25,833 nucleotides of DNA. Origin: CAYJAZ01 sp964370095. Lineage in GTDB: Bacteria; Desulfobacterota; Desulfovibrionia; Desulfovibrionales; Desulfovibrionaceae. Under the pieces are notes generated by a model. The model did not search any database. It had not been told where the DNA came from and was given only the letters and a program-made list of their open reading frames with translations. Position numbers and translations under genes: made by a program. Shown in pieces: positions 14,671 through 22,394 of this stretch; the stretch's first letter is position 1; every line of letters begins with the position of its first letter. The stretch lies in the NCBI GenBank assembly GCA_964370095.1, contig CAYJHJ010000026.1:1-25833 (forward strand), written 5' to 3'.

Positions 14671-15098
14671 TACATCAATTATCCGATGTGCAAAGTAAAA
14701 ATATAGGCGAAAACACAAATATTTGGCAGTTTTGCGTTGTTTTGGAGCAAGCTAAAATTGGCGATAATTGCAATATCTGCTCACATTGCTTTATAGAAAA
14801 TGATGTGGTTATCGGTAATAATGTAACCATAAAGTGCAGTGTGCAAATTTGGGATGGCATGAGAATTGAAGATGATGTCTTTATTGGCTCAAATGCGACC
14901 TTTTGCAATGATAAACGACCAAAATCAAGAGCAAAAGAATGGGTGTGCGAACCGGTTATCATCAAGCGTGGGGCAGTTATTGGTGCGAATGCAACCATTT
15001 TACCCGGCTTAACTATAGGAGAAAATGCTTTTGTTGCGGCAGGTTCTATGGTAACAAAAAATGTTCTGCCCAATGAAATTGTTATAGGAAAAAAATAA
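14667..15098 (+). CDS. dTDP-3-amino-3,6-dideoxyhexose N-acetyltransferase (FdtC/QdtC type)
   Basis: 143 residues of left-handed beta-helix hexapeptide repeats: IGENTNIWQ, IGDNCNICSH, IGNNVTIKCS, VFIGSNATFCNDKRP, VIGANATILPGLTIGENAFVAAGSMV. The FCNDKRP turn and order match the FdtC/QdtC/WlaRG-like acetyl-CoA-dependent amino-sugar N-acetyltransferases. It would acetylate the 3-amino group made by the following aminotransferase. The protein ends at EIVIGKK, where relatives normally continue with a VGNPA-type motif and a short tail, so it is slightly short at the C-terminus. The start overlaps the ketoisomerase stop by ATGA, showing translational coupling. Confidence 0.82.
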   Translation: MIHQLSDVQSKNIGENTNIWQFCVVLEQAKIGDNCNICSHCFIENDVVIGNNVTIKCSVQIWDGMRIEDDVFIGSNATFCNDKRPKSRAKEWVCEPVIIKRGAVIGANATILPGLTIGENAFVAAGSMVTKNVLPNEIVIGKK

Positions 15099-15121
15099 GC
15101 ACTAAATAAACAGGAAAATAG

Positions 15122-16210
15122 ATGATAAACTTTCTTGATCTATATAAAATAAATGAACAGTACAGAATTGAAATAGATGCCAAAATTAAAGAAGTTATTG
15201 ATTCTGGTTGGTATTTAAATGGCAAGCAAAATGAAGAATTTTGCAAAAATTTTGCCCATTTTTGCGGAACAAAATATTCACTTGGTGTTGCAAATGGCTT
15301 AGACGCACTAAACCTTATCATCAAAGCCTATGATTTTAAAAAAGATGATGAAATTATTGTTCCTGCAAACACTTATATTGCTTCAATTCTTGCAATTTCT
15401 GAAAACCATTGCACGCCCGTTTTGGTTGAACCTGATATCAACACCTACAATATAAACCCTGATTTAATTGAAGAAAAAATTACTGAGAAAACAAAGGCCA
15501 TTATTATTGTTCATCTTTATGGGCAAGCCGTTGAAATGGATAAAATTTGGGCTCTTGCAGAAAAATATCAACTTAAAATTATTGAAGACTCTGCTCAAGC
15601 ACACGGTGCTTATTATAAAGATAAAAAAACAGGCAACCTTGGCGATGTTTCAGCTTTTTCCTTTTACCCCGGCAAAAACCTTGGTTGTATGGGTGATGGC
15701 GGTGCAATAACAACAAACGATGATGAACTTTATCAAAAAATAAAAGCGCTTGCAAATTATGGTTCGCATAAGAAATACGAACATATCTATAAAGGTATAA
15801 ACTCTCGCCTTGATGAAATTCAGGCAGCTATACTTGATGTGAAATTAAAAGGCCTTGAAAAAGATAATGCAAGAAGACAAGATATTGCAAAGCTTTATCG
15901 TATGAATATCACAAACAAGCTTATTGAACTTCCTAAGGTATACGATGAAAAATCACATGTATGGCATGTGTTTGTTATAAGAGTGCAAAATCGCTCAGCT
16001 TTCCAAAAATATCTTGAAGAAAATGGCATACAAACCCTCATTCACTACCCAACTGCTCCACACAAGCAAGGGGCTTACAGTGAGTGGAGTAATTTTTCCT
16101 ACCCTATCACAGAAAAAATTCATGATGAAGTTATAAGCTTGCCTATAAGCCCTGTTATGACAGATGATGAAGCTCAAAAGGTTATAGAAACAGTTAATGC
16201 TTGGAAGTAA
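15122..16210 (+). CDS. dTDP-3-keto-6-deoxyhexose aminotransferase (FdtB/QdtB type)
   Basis: 362 residues of the DegT/DnrJ/EryC1 PLP-dependent sugar aminotransferase family. Visible are GVANGLDAL (PLP phosphate region), ANTYIAS, EDSAQAHGA with D156 at the pyridine nitrogen position, FSFYPGKNLG with K185 as Schiff-base lysine, and GINSRLDEIQAA. With its two upstream genes it would make dTDP-Fuc3N or dTDP-Qui3N, then the N-acetylated sugar. RmlA and RmlB, which supply the 4-keto precursor, are not in this window. CAGGAAA lies before the ATG. Its last 14 bases overlap the start of the next gene. Confidence 0.88.
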   Translation: MINFLDLYKINEQYRIEIDAKIKEVIDSGWYLNGKQNEEFCKNFAHFCGTKYSLGVANGLDALNLIIKAYDFKKDDEIIVPANTYIASILAISENHCTPVLVEPDINTYNINPDLIEEKITEKTKAIIIVHLYGQAVEMDKIWALAEKYQLKIIEDSAQAHGAYYKDKKTGNLGDVSAFSFYPGKNLGCMGDGGAITTNDDELYQKIKALANYGSHKKYEHIYKGINSRLDEIQAAILDVKLKGLEKDNARRQDIAKLYRMNITNKLIELPKVYDEKSHVWHVFVIRVQNRSAFQKYLEENGIQTLIHYPTAPHKQGAYSEWSNFSYPITEKIHDEVISLPISPVMTDDEAQKVIETVNAWK

Positions 16211-16964
16211 AGAAAGATATGATTTAATCCTTTCATTAGGAGGAAATTGTGCTGCAGCGCATAATCTTATTATTAGAAATCTAAGATTTACATCACTGCC
16301 CTTTGATTGGCTTTATATGGATACACCTTATCCGCTGAGTGCGATTAATTCTTGCTTTAAAGAAGATTTTAAAAATTTTCTATTAAAAGAAAATCTTGTT
16401 GAAATGCAAAAAGATCCCAACTCTTCACACCTAAGCACTGTGCATTATCTTGATAAATATACAGAATATAGATGGGTGAACCATTTTTATAAAAAAATTG
16501 ATGAAGATAATGAATACGAAAGAGTAAAACAAAAATTCAATAAAAGAATTGAAAGGCTTTATCAACTTTTTCATCAAAGTAAAGCAGTTCTCTTTATACT
16601 CAATACAAGTTTTGAAGTAGATATAAATTTAATTAAAAATTTACAAGAAAATCTTAAAGAAAAATTTCCACAAACAAAATTTACATTCAGGATTTTGCAA
16701 TTTAATAGCGAAGAAAACTCTATCTCTACCCAAGAGGCTATTATAGTACAAAAAATTCAAGAACCCATCAGTAAACTGGATTTTGAAAAAACCACCCCTG
16801 CATGGGATTTTTTAGATGCTATTGATTTGACTTTTCAAATAAAAATGAATTATTTTTATATTCCTAAAATTAGAAAAATATTTGTCAATCTAAGGGCAGG
16901 CTTCATTTTTTCAAAAAACAAAAGAAAAGCATTCCGTGAAAGCATAAAGCTATCCTCAAAATAA
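16197..16964 (+). CDS. DUF1796-type putative papain-like cysteine peptidase
   Basis: 255 residues. The N-terminal block LILSLGGNCAAAHNL with C18 and the following LPFDWL (34-39) are the signature of the DUF1796 family, predicted from sequence to be papain-like cysteine peptidases but not known to me as biochemically proven. The later part is helical and basic toward the C-terminus (KNKRKAF). It overlaps the aminotransferase gene by 14 bases, so it belongs to the amino-sugar operon, and a role in glycan assembly rather than general proteolysis is a fair inference. It converges on the importer permease gene, with 33 bases between stops. Confidence 0.7.
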   Translation: MLGSKERYDLILSLGGNCAAAHNLIIRNLRFTSLPFDWLYMDTPYPLSAINSCFKEDFKNFLLKENLVEMQKDPNSSHLSTVHYLDKYTEYRWVNHFYKKIDEDNEYERVKQKFNKRIERLYQLFHQSKAVLFILNTSFEVDINLIKNLQENLKEKFPQTKFTFRILQFNSEENSISTQEAIIVQKIQEPISKLDFEKTTPAWDFLDAIDLTFQIKMNYFYIPKIRKIFVNLRAGFIFSKNKRKAFRESIKLSSK

Positions 16965-16997
16965 TATTTTATCTATAGTTGCAAGTAGTTACATTAG

Positions 16998-18608
16998 TTA
17001 ACTATTTTCTATTTTTGCCTTGAGCTTATTTTGGCTCTTATGTTTTAAGAGTTTAACAAACAGTTTAAGGCTTATGTTAACCAATAAAATAACAAATGAA
17101 ACAAAGGCAGATAACTCAATAAGCATATTGGCTTCGTATTGGCTGATCATCAAAGATATTGGCTTTGTGTCAATATTTGCAAGAAAAGCAACAGCAGAAA
17201 TTGTAACCATAGAATTTATAAAGAAATAGGAAAACACTTCATAAATGGTAAGTTTTGCCTGCGGAAGAACAATATCATAAAAAGTATCAAATTGATTTAT
17301 TCCCAAAATACTTGCCACTTGCTCAATATTCATATTTATCTTATTGAAAGAATTATACATCATAAGATAGGGCGAAGCAAAAAAATGCGTCAGGTTGACA
17401 AGAATAAGCATAGCATAAGTGCCATATATAAAAGATGTTTGAAAGAAAAACACATAAGCTAAACCAAGCACAATGCCGGGAATAGTTAATGTTATAATAG
17501 AAAAAAAGTGCAAGACTTTTTTAAATTTTGAATAACTTCGTGTTGTTATATATGCAGTTATAATAGCCATCATTGTGCCGATTACAGCAACGCATATTCC
17601 AATAAAAATTGAATTGAACAGATAATCAAATAAATCATATTCTATGCCATATAAAATATGTTCAATTGTAAAGGTAAGATTAACAGGAAATTTTTTAATA
17701 AAAGATAGATATATAAAAGAAAAAATAGGCAATAAAATAAAAATAGCTACGAATGAACAAAGAAAAAGTGCAAAAGTGTCAGTTAATTTATGCTTTGCGA
17801 TACGAAAAGGCTTACGCACAAATCCGCTTTGCCCAATATCTTTTTGCATATTATCAAGTATAAAAGCCACAATAGCAGGCAATAAAAAAAGCAATGAAAT
17901 AACAGCACCTTTGGAAAAATCAAGTAAACCGATAACATCTTGATACATCAAAACTGCCAAAGTTTTATATTTTCCGCCTATCATAAGAGGAACACCATAA
18001 TCGGTGATAACCATAACAAAAACCGCAAAACACACTGAAATTAATGGTTTTGCCATATAGGGAAGAGTTAAAGCCGTAAAACAATTTAGTTTTGAAAGCC
18101 CAAGAACATTGGCTGCTTCATGTGTTGAACTGTCTTCATACTTAAGAATATCAGCAATCATAAGATAGGCTACAGGCAAGGTGTATAGCATCGAACCAAG
18201 CACAATTCCCCAAAAGCCATAGATAGGAAAGGCAAAATTCAAACTTTTTGTTATTATGCCGTTTGCACCAAAAACCAATATCAAGCCAATACCGTGCGAA
18301 AGAGTAGGAATAAGCATGGGTAAAGCAAAAATAGAGGTGAATAAACTTTTAAAAGGCATTTGTGTTCGCACAATAGCCCAAGCAAGAATAAGTGCTATGC
18401 TTACAGACAAAAAAGTTGCACTTAAGCCAACATATAAAGTCTGCTTCAAAACTTTTATAAAGGATCTTTTAGTATAAATATCTATTATAGGAGCATCTAT
18501 TGCCATAGTTATTAAATTGGCAAAAGGCAAAACAATAGAAATTATAAAAATTGCCAATAATAGTAATATTATGAATTTAGAAGGACTATATGCTTGCGTT
18601 TTATTCAT
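16998..18608 (-). CDS. ABC importer permease, fused two-domain (Fe3+/2-aminoethylphosphonate type)
   Basis: 536 residues with about 12 transmembrane helices in two BPD-transport domains. Each half has an EAA loop for docking the ATPase: EAANVLGLSKLNCFTALTLP in the first and EQVASILGINQFDTFYDIVLP in the second. This fused layout is typical of FbpB/ThiP and of the 2-aminoethylphosphonate (PhnV-like) permeases. The partner ATPase and binding-protein genes lie just upstream in the same operon (spacers 12 and 9 bases). Substrate is not certain from sequence; iron, thiamine or a phosphonate/choline-like compound remain possible, the last favoured by the divergent cytidylyltransferase gene. Confidence 0.82.
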   Translation of the reverse strand: MNKTQAYSPSKFIILLLLAIFIISIVLPFANLITMAIDAPIIDIYTKRSFIKVLKQTLYVGLSATFLSVSIALILAWAIVRTQMPFKSLFTSIFALPMLIPTLSHGIGLILVFGANGIITKSLNFAFPIYGFWGIVLGSMLYTLPVAYLMIADILKYEDSSTHEAANVLGLSKLNCFTALTLPYMAKPLISVCFAVFVMVITDYGVPLMIGGKYKTLAVLMYQDVIGLLDFSKGAVISLLFLLPAIVAFILDNMQKDIGQSGFVRKPFRIAKHKLTDTFALFLCSFVAIFILLPIFSFIYLSFIKKFPVNLTFTIEHILYGIEYDLFDYLFNSIFIGICVAVIGTMMAIITAYITTRSYSKFKKVLHFFSIITLTIPGIVLGLAYVFFFQTSFIYGTYAMLILVNLTHFFASPYLMMYNSFNKINMNIEQVASILGINQFDTFYDIVLPQAKLTIYEVFSYFFINSMVTISAVAFLANIDTKPISLMISQYEANMLIELSAFVSFVILLVNISLKLFVKLLKHKSQNKLKAKIENS

Positions 18609-18620
18609 AATTACTCAATA

Positions 18621-19406
18621 TTACTTTGAATGCAAACCACTTGCAAAAGGAAGAAGAGAATTGATTTTTTGATTTATATTATGAGCAACAAATTGTTTCA
18701 CATAAGGATTATCTGAGTTGTTAATAAGCTCAAGGGGTGTTGCAATCTCTTCAATTTCTCCTTGCTGCATAACCATAATTCTATCTGATAAAGCAAAGGC
18801 TTCTTCTTGATCATGAGTGATAAAGATCATGGTGGTATTATATTTTTTTTGCAGATCTTTTAGTTCGCCTCTTAAAACCAAACGTGTGTCGGCATCAAGT
18901 GCAGACATAGGTTCATCAAAAAGAATAATTTCAGGCTGCAAAGCAAGGGTGCGGGCAATAGCAACTCTTTGCTGTTGACCGCCTGATAATTGCCTTGGAT
19001 ACATATTCAGGCAATTTTCCAATTGCACTGTTTCTAAGGTTGAAATAGCCATTTCTTTTGCTTTAGCTTTAAATTCTTTATTCTTTTTGAGTGGATAAAG
19101 AACATTTTCAAGCACAGTCATATTTTCAAACAAGGCATATTGCTGAAAAATAATTCCCATCCCACGTTTAGAAGCAGGCATATTTGTAATATCAATTCCA
19201 TCTTTAATAATTTTACCCTTATCTAGCCTTTCTAAGCCGATAAGAATGCGTAAAATAGTTGTTTTTCCACAGCCCGAAGACCCGAGGATAGACAAAAATT
19301 CGCCTGTTCTTACAGTAAAACTCAAGTCATTTAGAACTTTTTTATTACCAAAAGATTTTGATAGATTTTCAATTATCAATTTATCTTTATTTTCTGTATT
19401 ATACAC
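18621..19406 (-). CDS. ABC importer ATPase
   Basis: 261 residues. Complete set of motifs: Walker A GSSGCGKTT (42-50), Q-loop FQQYALFENMTV, signature LSGGQQQRVAIA (140-151), Walker B IILFDEPMSALD (160-171) and the switch His in FITHDQEEA. It is of the CysA/PotA/FbpC group but ends near residue 261 without the regulatory C-terminal TOBE domain found in sugar importers. It energises uptake through the two-domain permease encoded next. Spacing of 9 bases from the binding-protein gene shows one operon. Confidence 0.9.
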   Translation of the reverse strand: MYNTENKDKLIIENLSKSFGNKKVLNDLSFTVRTGEFLSILGSSGCGKTTILRILIGLERLDKGKIIKDGIDITNMPASKRGMGIIFQQYALFENMTVLENVLYPLKKNKEFKAKAKEMAISTLETVQLENCLNMYPRQLSGGQQQRVAIARTLALQPEIILFDEPMSALDADTRLVLRGELKDLQKKYNTTMIFITHDQEEAFALSDRIMVMQQGEIEEIATPLELINNSDNPYVKQFVAHNINQKINSLLPFASGLHSK

Positions 19407-19415
19407 AAAAACACC

Positions 19416-20411
19416 TTAGTATTCCCACAAATCAAGTAGTTCTGCTCTTTCATCAGGTGAAGGGTGATACTCTTTTGAATACACTGTATCAGTAGGATAA
19501 TTTTCTAAACTTGCTGCCCTTCCTTTGAAAATAGGTTCGGGGTAAAAGCGTTCATTTGTTTCATACATAAGCGTTGAATAAAGAAAATTCATAACATCTT
19601 GAACTTCTTTTTTATTTTCTTTACCTTTAATAATTCCATAACCATAAGCAGTAACAGGTGAACCCTCTTCAAATTGAATTATTTTAAGGTTTACACCTTT
19701 ATTCATTTCTAAAACAGCATGCGAAGTCATGCCAAAGCCTATTGCCACCTCACCTTGCACAAGTGCATTTACGGGGCCGGAACCGGAAGAAGTGAATTGC
19801 AAAACATTTTCTGAAAGCTCATCAAAATAGTCTAAAGCTTCTTCTTCGCCCCAAAGCTGAATAAGCAAATTGAATAAAAGAAAACCGGTAGAAGAAGATT
19901 TAGCACCCGGTATAGAAATTAAATTTTTATATTCAGGCTTTAATAAGTCTTGATAAGATGTAGGCATAGGCAAATTTTTAGCTTTAAGCACATCTGCATT
20001 TATTATTATTGAGCAAGCATTTGCAATGCTGATTAAATAAGTTTTATCTTTAGGAATAAGGTTGTCGTTATAAATTGAATAATCATAGCTATCTAATGTG
20101 GCAAAACTATCTTTGATTTGAACAAGATAGGAGGTTTCTAAATCAAAGCTGATGTCAGCTTCTGAGTTTGCACCTTCTGCTTTTATTTTAGCGGCATGAG
20201 CACCTGTTGAAATATATTCTAAAATAATATCGTACTCGGGAAATTGTTCAGTCAAACGTTCTTGCATATAGTTCTTCATGTCTTCTGAAGAAGAGGTATA
20301 AATAAGAACTCTTGGTTTTGCATATGCTGCTATTGAAGTTGAAAAAACAAATATAAGCACGACAAAAAGAAGCATAAAAGCATGAGAAAAAGATTTTCTT
20401 AAATAATTCAT
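19416..20411 (-). CDS. periplasmic solute-binding protein, family 1 (Fe3+/AEP-type)
   Basis: 331 residues. A signal peptide with hydrophobic core at about 12-27 ends at AAYA-KP near residue 32; no lipobox Cys is present, so the mature protein is likely soluble in the periplasm. It starts with VLIYTSSSEDMKNYM, as in ferric/thiamine/2-aminoethylphosphonate-binding proteins, and contains ANSEADISFDLE, GFLLFNLLIQLWGEE and VTAYGYGIIKG family blocks. Ligand is not provable here: the tyrosine set typical of Fe3+ binders is not obvious, which leans to an organic ligand. It is the first gene of the importer operon, with a promoter face to face with that of the divergent three-domain gene. Confidence 0.82.
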   Translation of the reverse strand: MNYLRKSFSHAFMLLFVVLIFVFSTSIAAYAKPRVLIYTSSSEDMKNYMQERLTEQFPEYDIILEYISTGAHAAKIKAEGANSEADISFDLETSYLVQIKDSFATLDSYDYSIYNDNLIPKDKTYLISIANACSIIINADVLKAKNLPMPTSYQDLLKPEYKNLISIPGAKSSSTGFLLFNLLIQLWGEEEALDYFDELSENVLQFTSSGSGPVNALVQGEVAIGFGMTSHAVLEMNKGVNLKIIQFEEGSPVTAYGYGIIKGKENKKEVQDVMNFLYSTLMYETNERFYPEPIFKGRAASLENYPTDTVYSKEYHPSPDERAELLDLWEY

Positions 20412-20429
20412 AAGTACCTCAAAAAAAGA

Positions 20430-20480
20430 TTGCTATTTGTTCATTTTTTTTATATTATCCAATTAATATGAACAAGTCAA
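20430..20480. promoter_or_regulatory. overlapping divergent promoters
   Basis: Minus strand: TTGACT (plus-strand 20475-20480), 17-base spacer and TAATAT (20452-20457). Plus strand: TTGCTA (20430-20435), 17-base spacer and TATTAT (20453-20458). The two -10 boxes occupy almost the same bases, so only one polymerase can bind at once. The plus promoter would start transcription near 20465, supporting the ATG at 20501, not 20468, for the plus gene. Confidence 0.5.
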
Positions 20481-20500
20481 GGCTTTTTATAAGGACTATC

Positions 20501-22237
20501 ATGCTACTACAAAAACACTTTAATCTATTAAAAACTATATGTTTTGAGCCAGATCTATCACAAAGAGCTTATGCTGAGCTTCTAAACCTTTCGCTTGGTA
20601 ATATAAATGCTATTTATAACTTTCTTGAAAGTGCAGGGCTTGTTGAAAATAGGCTAATTACAAAAGAGGGAATAAAAGCTTTAGAGCCCTATAAAGTAAA
20701 CAATGCCATCATTATGGCAGCAGGCATGTCAACAAGAATGGCACCTTTTTCCCTTGAAAAGCCAAAAGGCCTTATGCTTGTGCGTGGTGAAATTATTGTT
20801 GAAAGAATTATTAGGCAATTACAAGAAGCAGGCATTCATGATATCACTCTTGTATTAGGCTATATGAAGGAAAAATTCTTCTATTTAGAAGAGAAATTTG
20901 ATATAAAAATTCGCCTTAATGAAGAATATTATTGTTGCAACAACACTTCAACACTTATGGCTTGCACAGATATTATAAGCAATACCTATATTTGCCCTTC
21001 TGATGTTTATTTTACTACAAATCTTTTTAATGCTTATGAATATCAGTCCTTTTATGCATCTCACTTCATATCAGGTTCAACAAAAGAATATGGGCTGATT
21101 TGTGATAAAGATGATAGAATTAAACAAGTTTTGTTTGAAGCTGAAAATGAATGGTGCATGGCAGGGCAGACATACTTTAACAAAGATTTTGCCGAAAAGT
21201 TTATCAATATTCTTAAATCAAAATACGATACTCCCTCAGTGCAAAAAGGTTATTGGGAAGATCTTTTTGCTCAGCACACTAAAGAATTAACCCTTTATAG
21301 AAAAAAAATTGAAAATGGCATTATTTTTGAGTTTGATTCACTTAAAGACCTCAGCCTATTTGACCCCGACTATATTGAAAACACTGATTTTTCTGTGCTA
21401 AAAAACATCAAAAAAACATTTTCTTGCAAAAAAAACGAATTGAGCCATATAGAGCCACTTGAAAAGAAAAATACTTTTTCCTTTGAGTATAAAAACGAAA
21501 GATATCGCTATGAATATCCTCTTGAAAAATCGAAGGCTGTTTTTAAAAACGAACATCAAGCCACTTTACATGCAAAAAATCATGATTTAATTTCCTCAGA
21601 TTTATTTGTTGATGAAAACGAGGGCTGGAAAATTTTAAAAGATATACCCTTTACCTCTGTTATCATTCAAAATAAAGAGGAAATCTATGGCTGTGCTATG
21701 TATATACGAAAAATCCATTCCACTCCAACATATCAAAATCACAGCATAAATTTATGGGATAAAATTGAAGAAAAAATTGAATATATAAGCAAAGTCAATC
21801 GGAATAATTATAAAGAATTTGCTGTGCTTTATAAGCAAATGAAAGAGCTTGTAAAATTCTTTAGTACAGAATCATATGAAGTTTTCTCTCATGGCACATG
21901 CAAGCCTGAAAACCTGAGAAAATTTGATGATAAAATTGAATTTATCAATTGGTCAAATGCAGGCTTATTTGACTTTGCTTTTGACTTGGGAACATTTATT
22001 TCTTTTTCAAATTTTTCAGATAAAGACAGGGAATATTTTATAGATAGCTATTTACAAGAAAATCAAAAACAATCAAATAAATTAAGAAGGCATATCTATG
22101 CCTATACAGCCCTTACTTCTTATTTTTGGTATCTTGACATGCTGCAAAACGACGATATGGGTGATTTAGCAGGGAGTGAACTTTATTTACTTTATAAAAA
22201 TATTAAATCTACTTTATTGCTTCTTCCTTCTTCCTAA
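20501..22237 (+). CDS. winged-helix / LicC-PntC-like cytidylyltransferase / degenerate choline-kinase fusion
   Basis: About 578 residues in three parts. Residues 8-60 form a winged-helix-like domain (LSQRAYAELLNLSLGNINAIYNFL). Residues 68-300 are a nucleotidyltransferase with AAGMSTRM (73-80), EKPKGLM and metal-site D168 in PSDVYF, close in style to LicC phosphocholine and PntC aminoethylphosphonate cytidylyltransferases. Residues 340-578 look like a LicA/choline-kinase domain, but the catalytic HxDxxxxN is HGTCKPEN (464-471, Asp to Thr) and the IDWE metal motif is INWS (482-485, Asp to Asn), so phosphotransfer is unlikely. AAGGA is 5 bases before the ATG at 20501; an in-frame ATG at 20468 lacks a ribosome site. 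It probably activates a choline- or phosphonate-like head group for glycan decoration, maybe one imported by the divergent ABC system. Confidence 0.75.
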   Translation: MLLQKHFNLLKTICFEPDLSQRAYAELLNLSLGNINAIYNFLESAGLVENRLITKEGIKALEPYKVNNAIIMAAGMSTRMAPFSLEKPKGLMLVRGEIIVERIIRQLQEAGIHDITLVLGYMKEKFFYLEEKFDIKIRLNEEYYCCNNTSTLMACTDIISNTYICPSDVYFTTNLFNAYEYQSFYASHFISGSTKEYGLICDKDDRIKQVLFEAENEWCMAGQTYFNKDFAEKFINILKSKYDTPSVQKGYWEDLFAQHTKELTLYRKKIENGIIFEFDSLKDLSLFDPDYIENTDFSVLKNIKKTFSCKKNELSHIEPLEKKNTFSFEYKNERYRYEYPLEKSKAVFKNEHQATLHAKNHDLISSDLFVDENEGWKILKDIPFTSVIIQNKEEIYGCAMYIRKIHSTPTYQNHSINLWDKIEEKIEYISKVNRNNYKEFAVLYKQMKELVKFFSTESYEVFSHGTCKPENLRKFDDKIEFINWSNAGLFDFAFDLGTFISFSNFSDKDREYFIDSYLQENQKQSNKLRRHIYAYTALTSYFWYLDMLQNDDMGDLAGSELYLLYKNIKSTLLLLPSS

Positions 22238-22337
22238 TTTTAAATTTTTCCTTTTTAAATATAGACAAGCCAAAGCTTTTGAACTATAAAGTTCTTGCAC
22301 TGTGATACTTTTAAAAACAAATAAATTTTGGAATATA

Positions 22338-22352
22338 AAGTATGCTCTTTTA
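22338..22352. repeat. 15-base intergenic repeat, copy 2
   Basis: Exact match to 12348-12362; lies 43 bases before the MsbA-like gene. Confidence 0.25.
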
Positions 22353-22394
22353 ATTATTTACCACTTATGTTGTCTATTTATATAATGAGGAACT

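Noticed and set aside
14675..15073. 132-codon open frame antisense to the acetyltransferase gene
   Set aside because: Fully covered by a recognisable hexapeptide-repeat gene on the other strand; composition is that of a shadow frame.
22281..22294. Small palindrome GAACT-ATAA-AGTTC after the three-domain gene
   Set aside because: Short AT-rich stem with no T tract; too weak to call as terminator or operator.
22381..22386. Perfect TATAAT just before the MsbA-like gene
   Set aside because: It is 9 bases from the start codon and abuts the ribosome site; the matching -35 (TTACCA) is poor and transcription would begin at the ATG.
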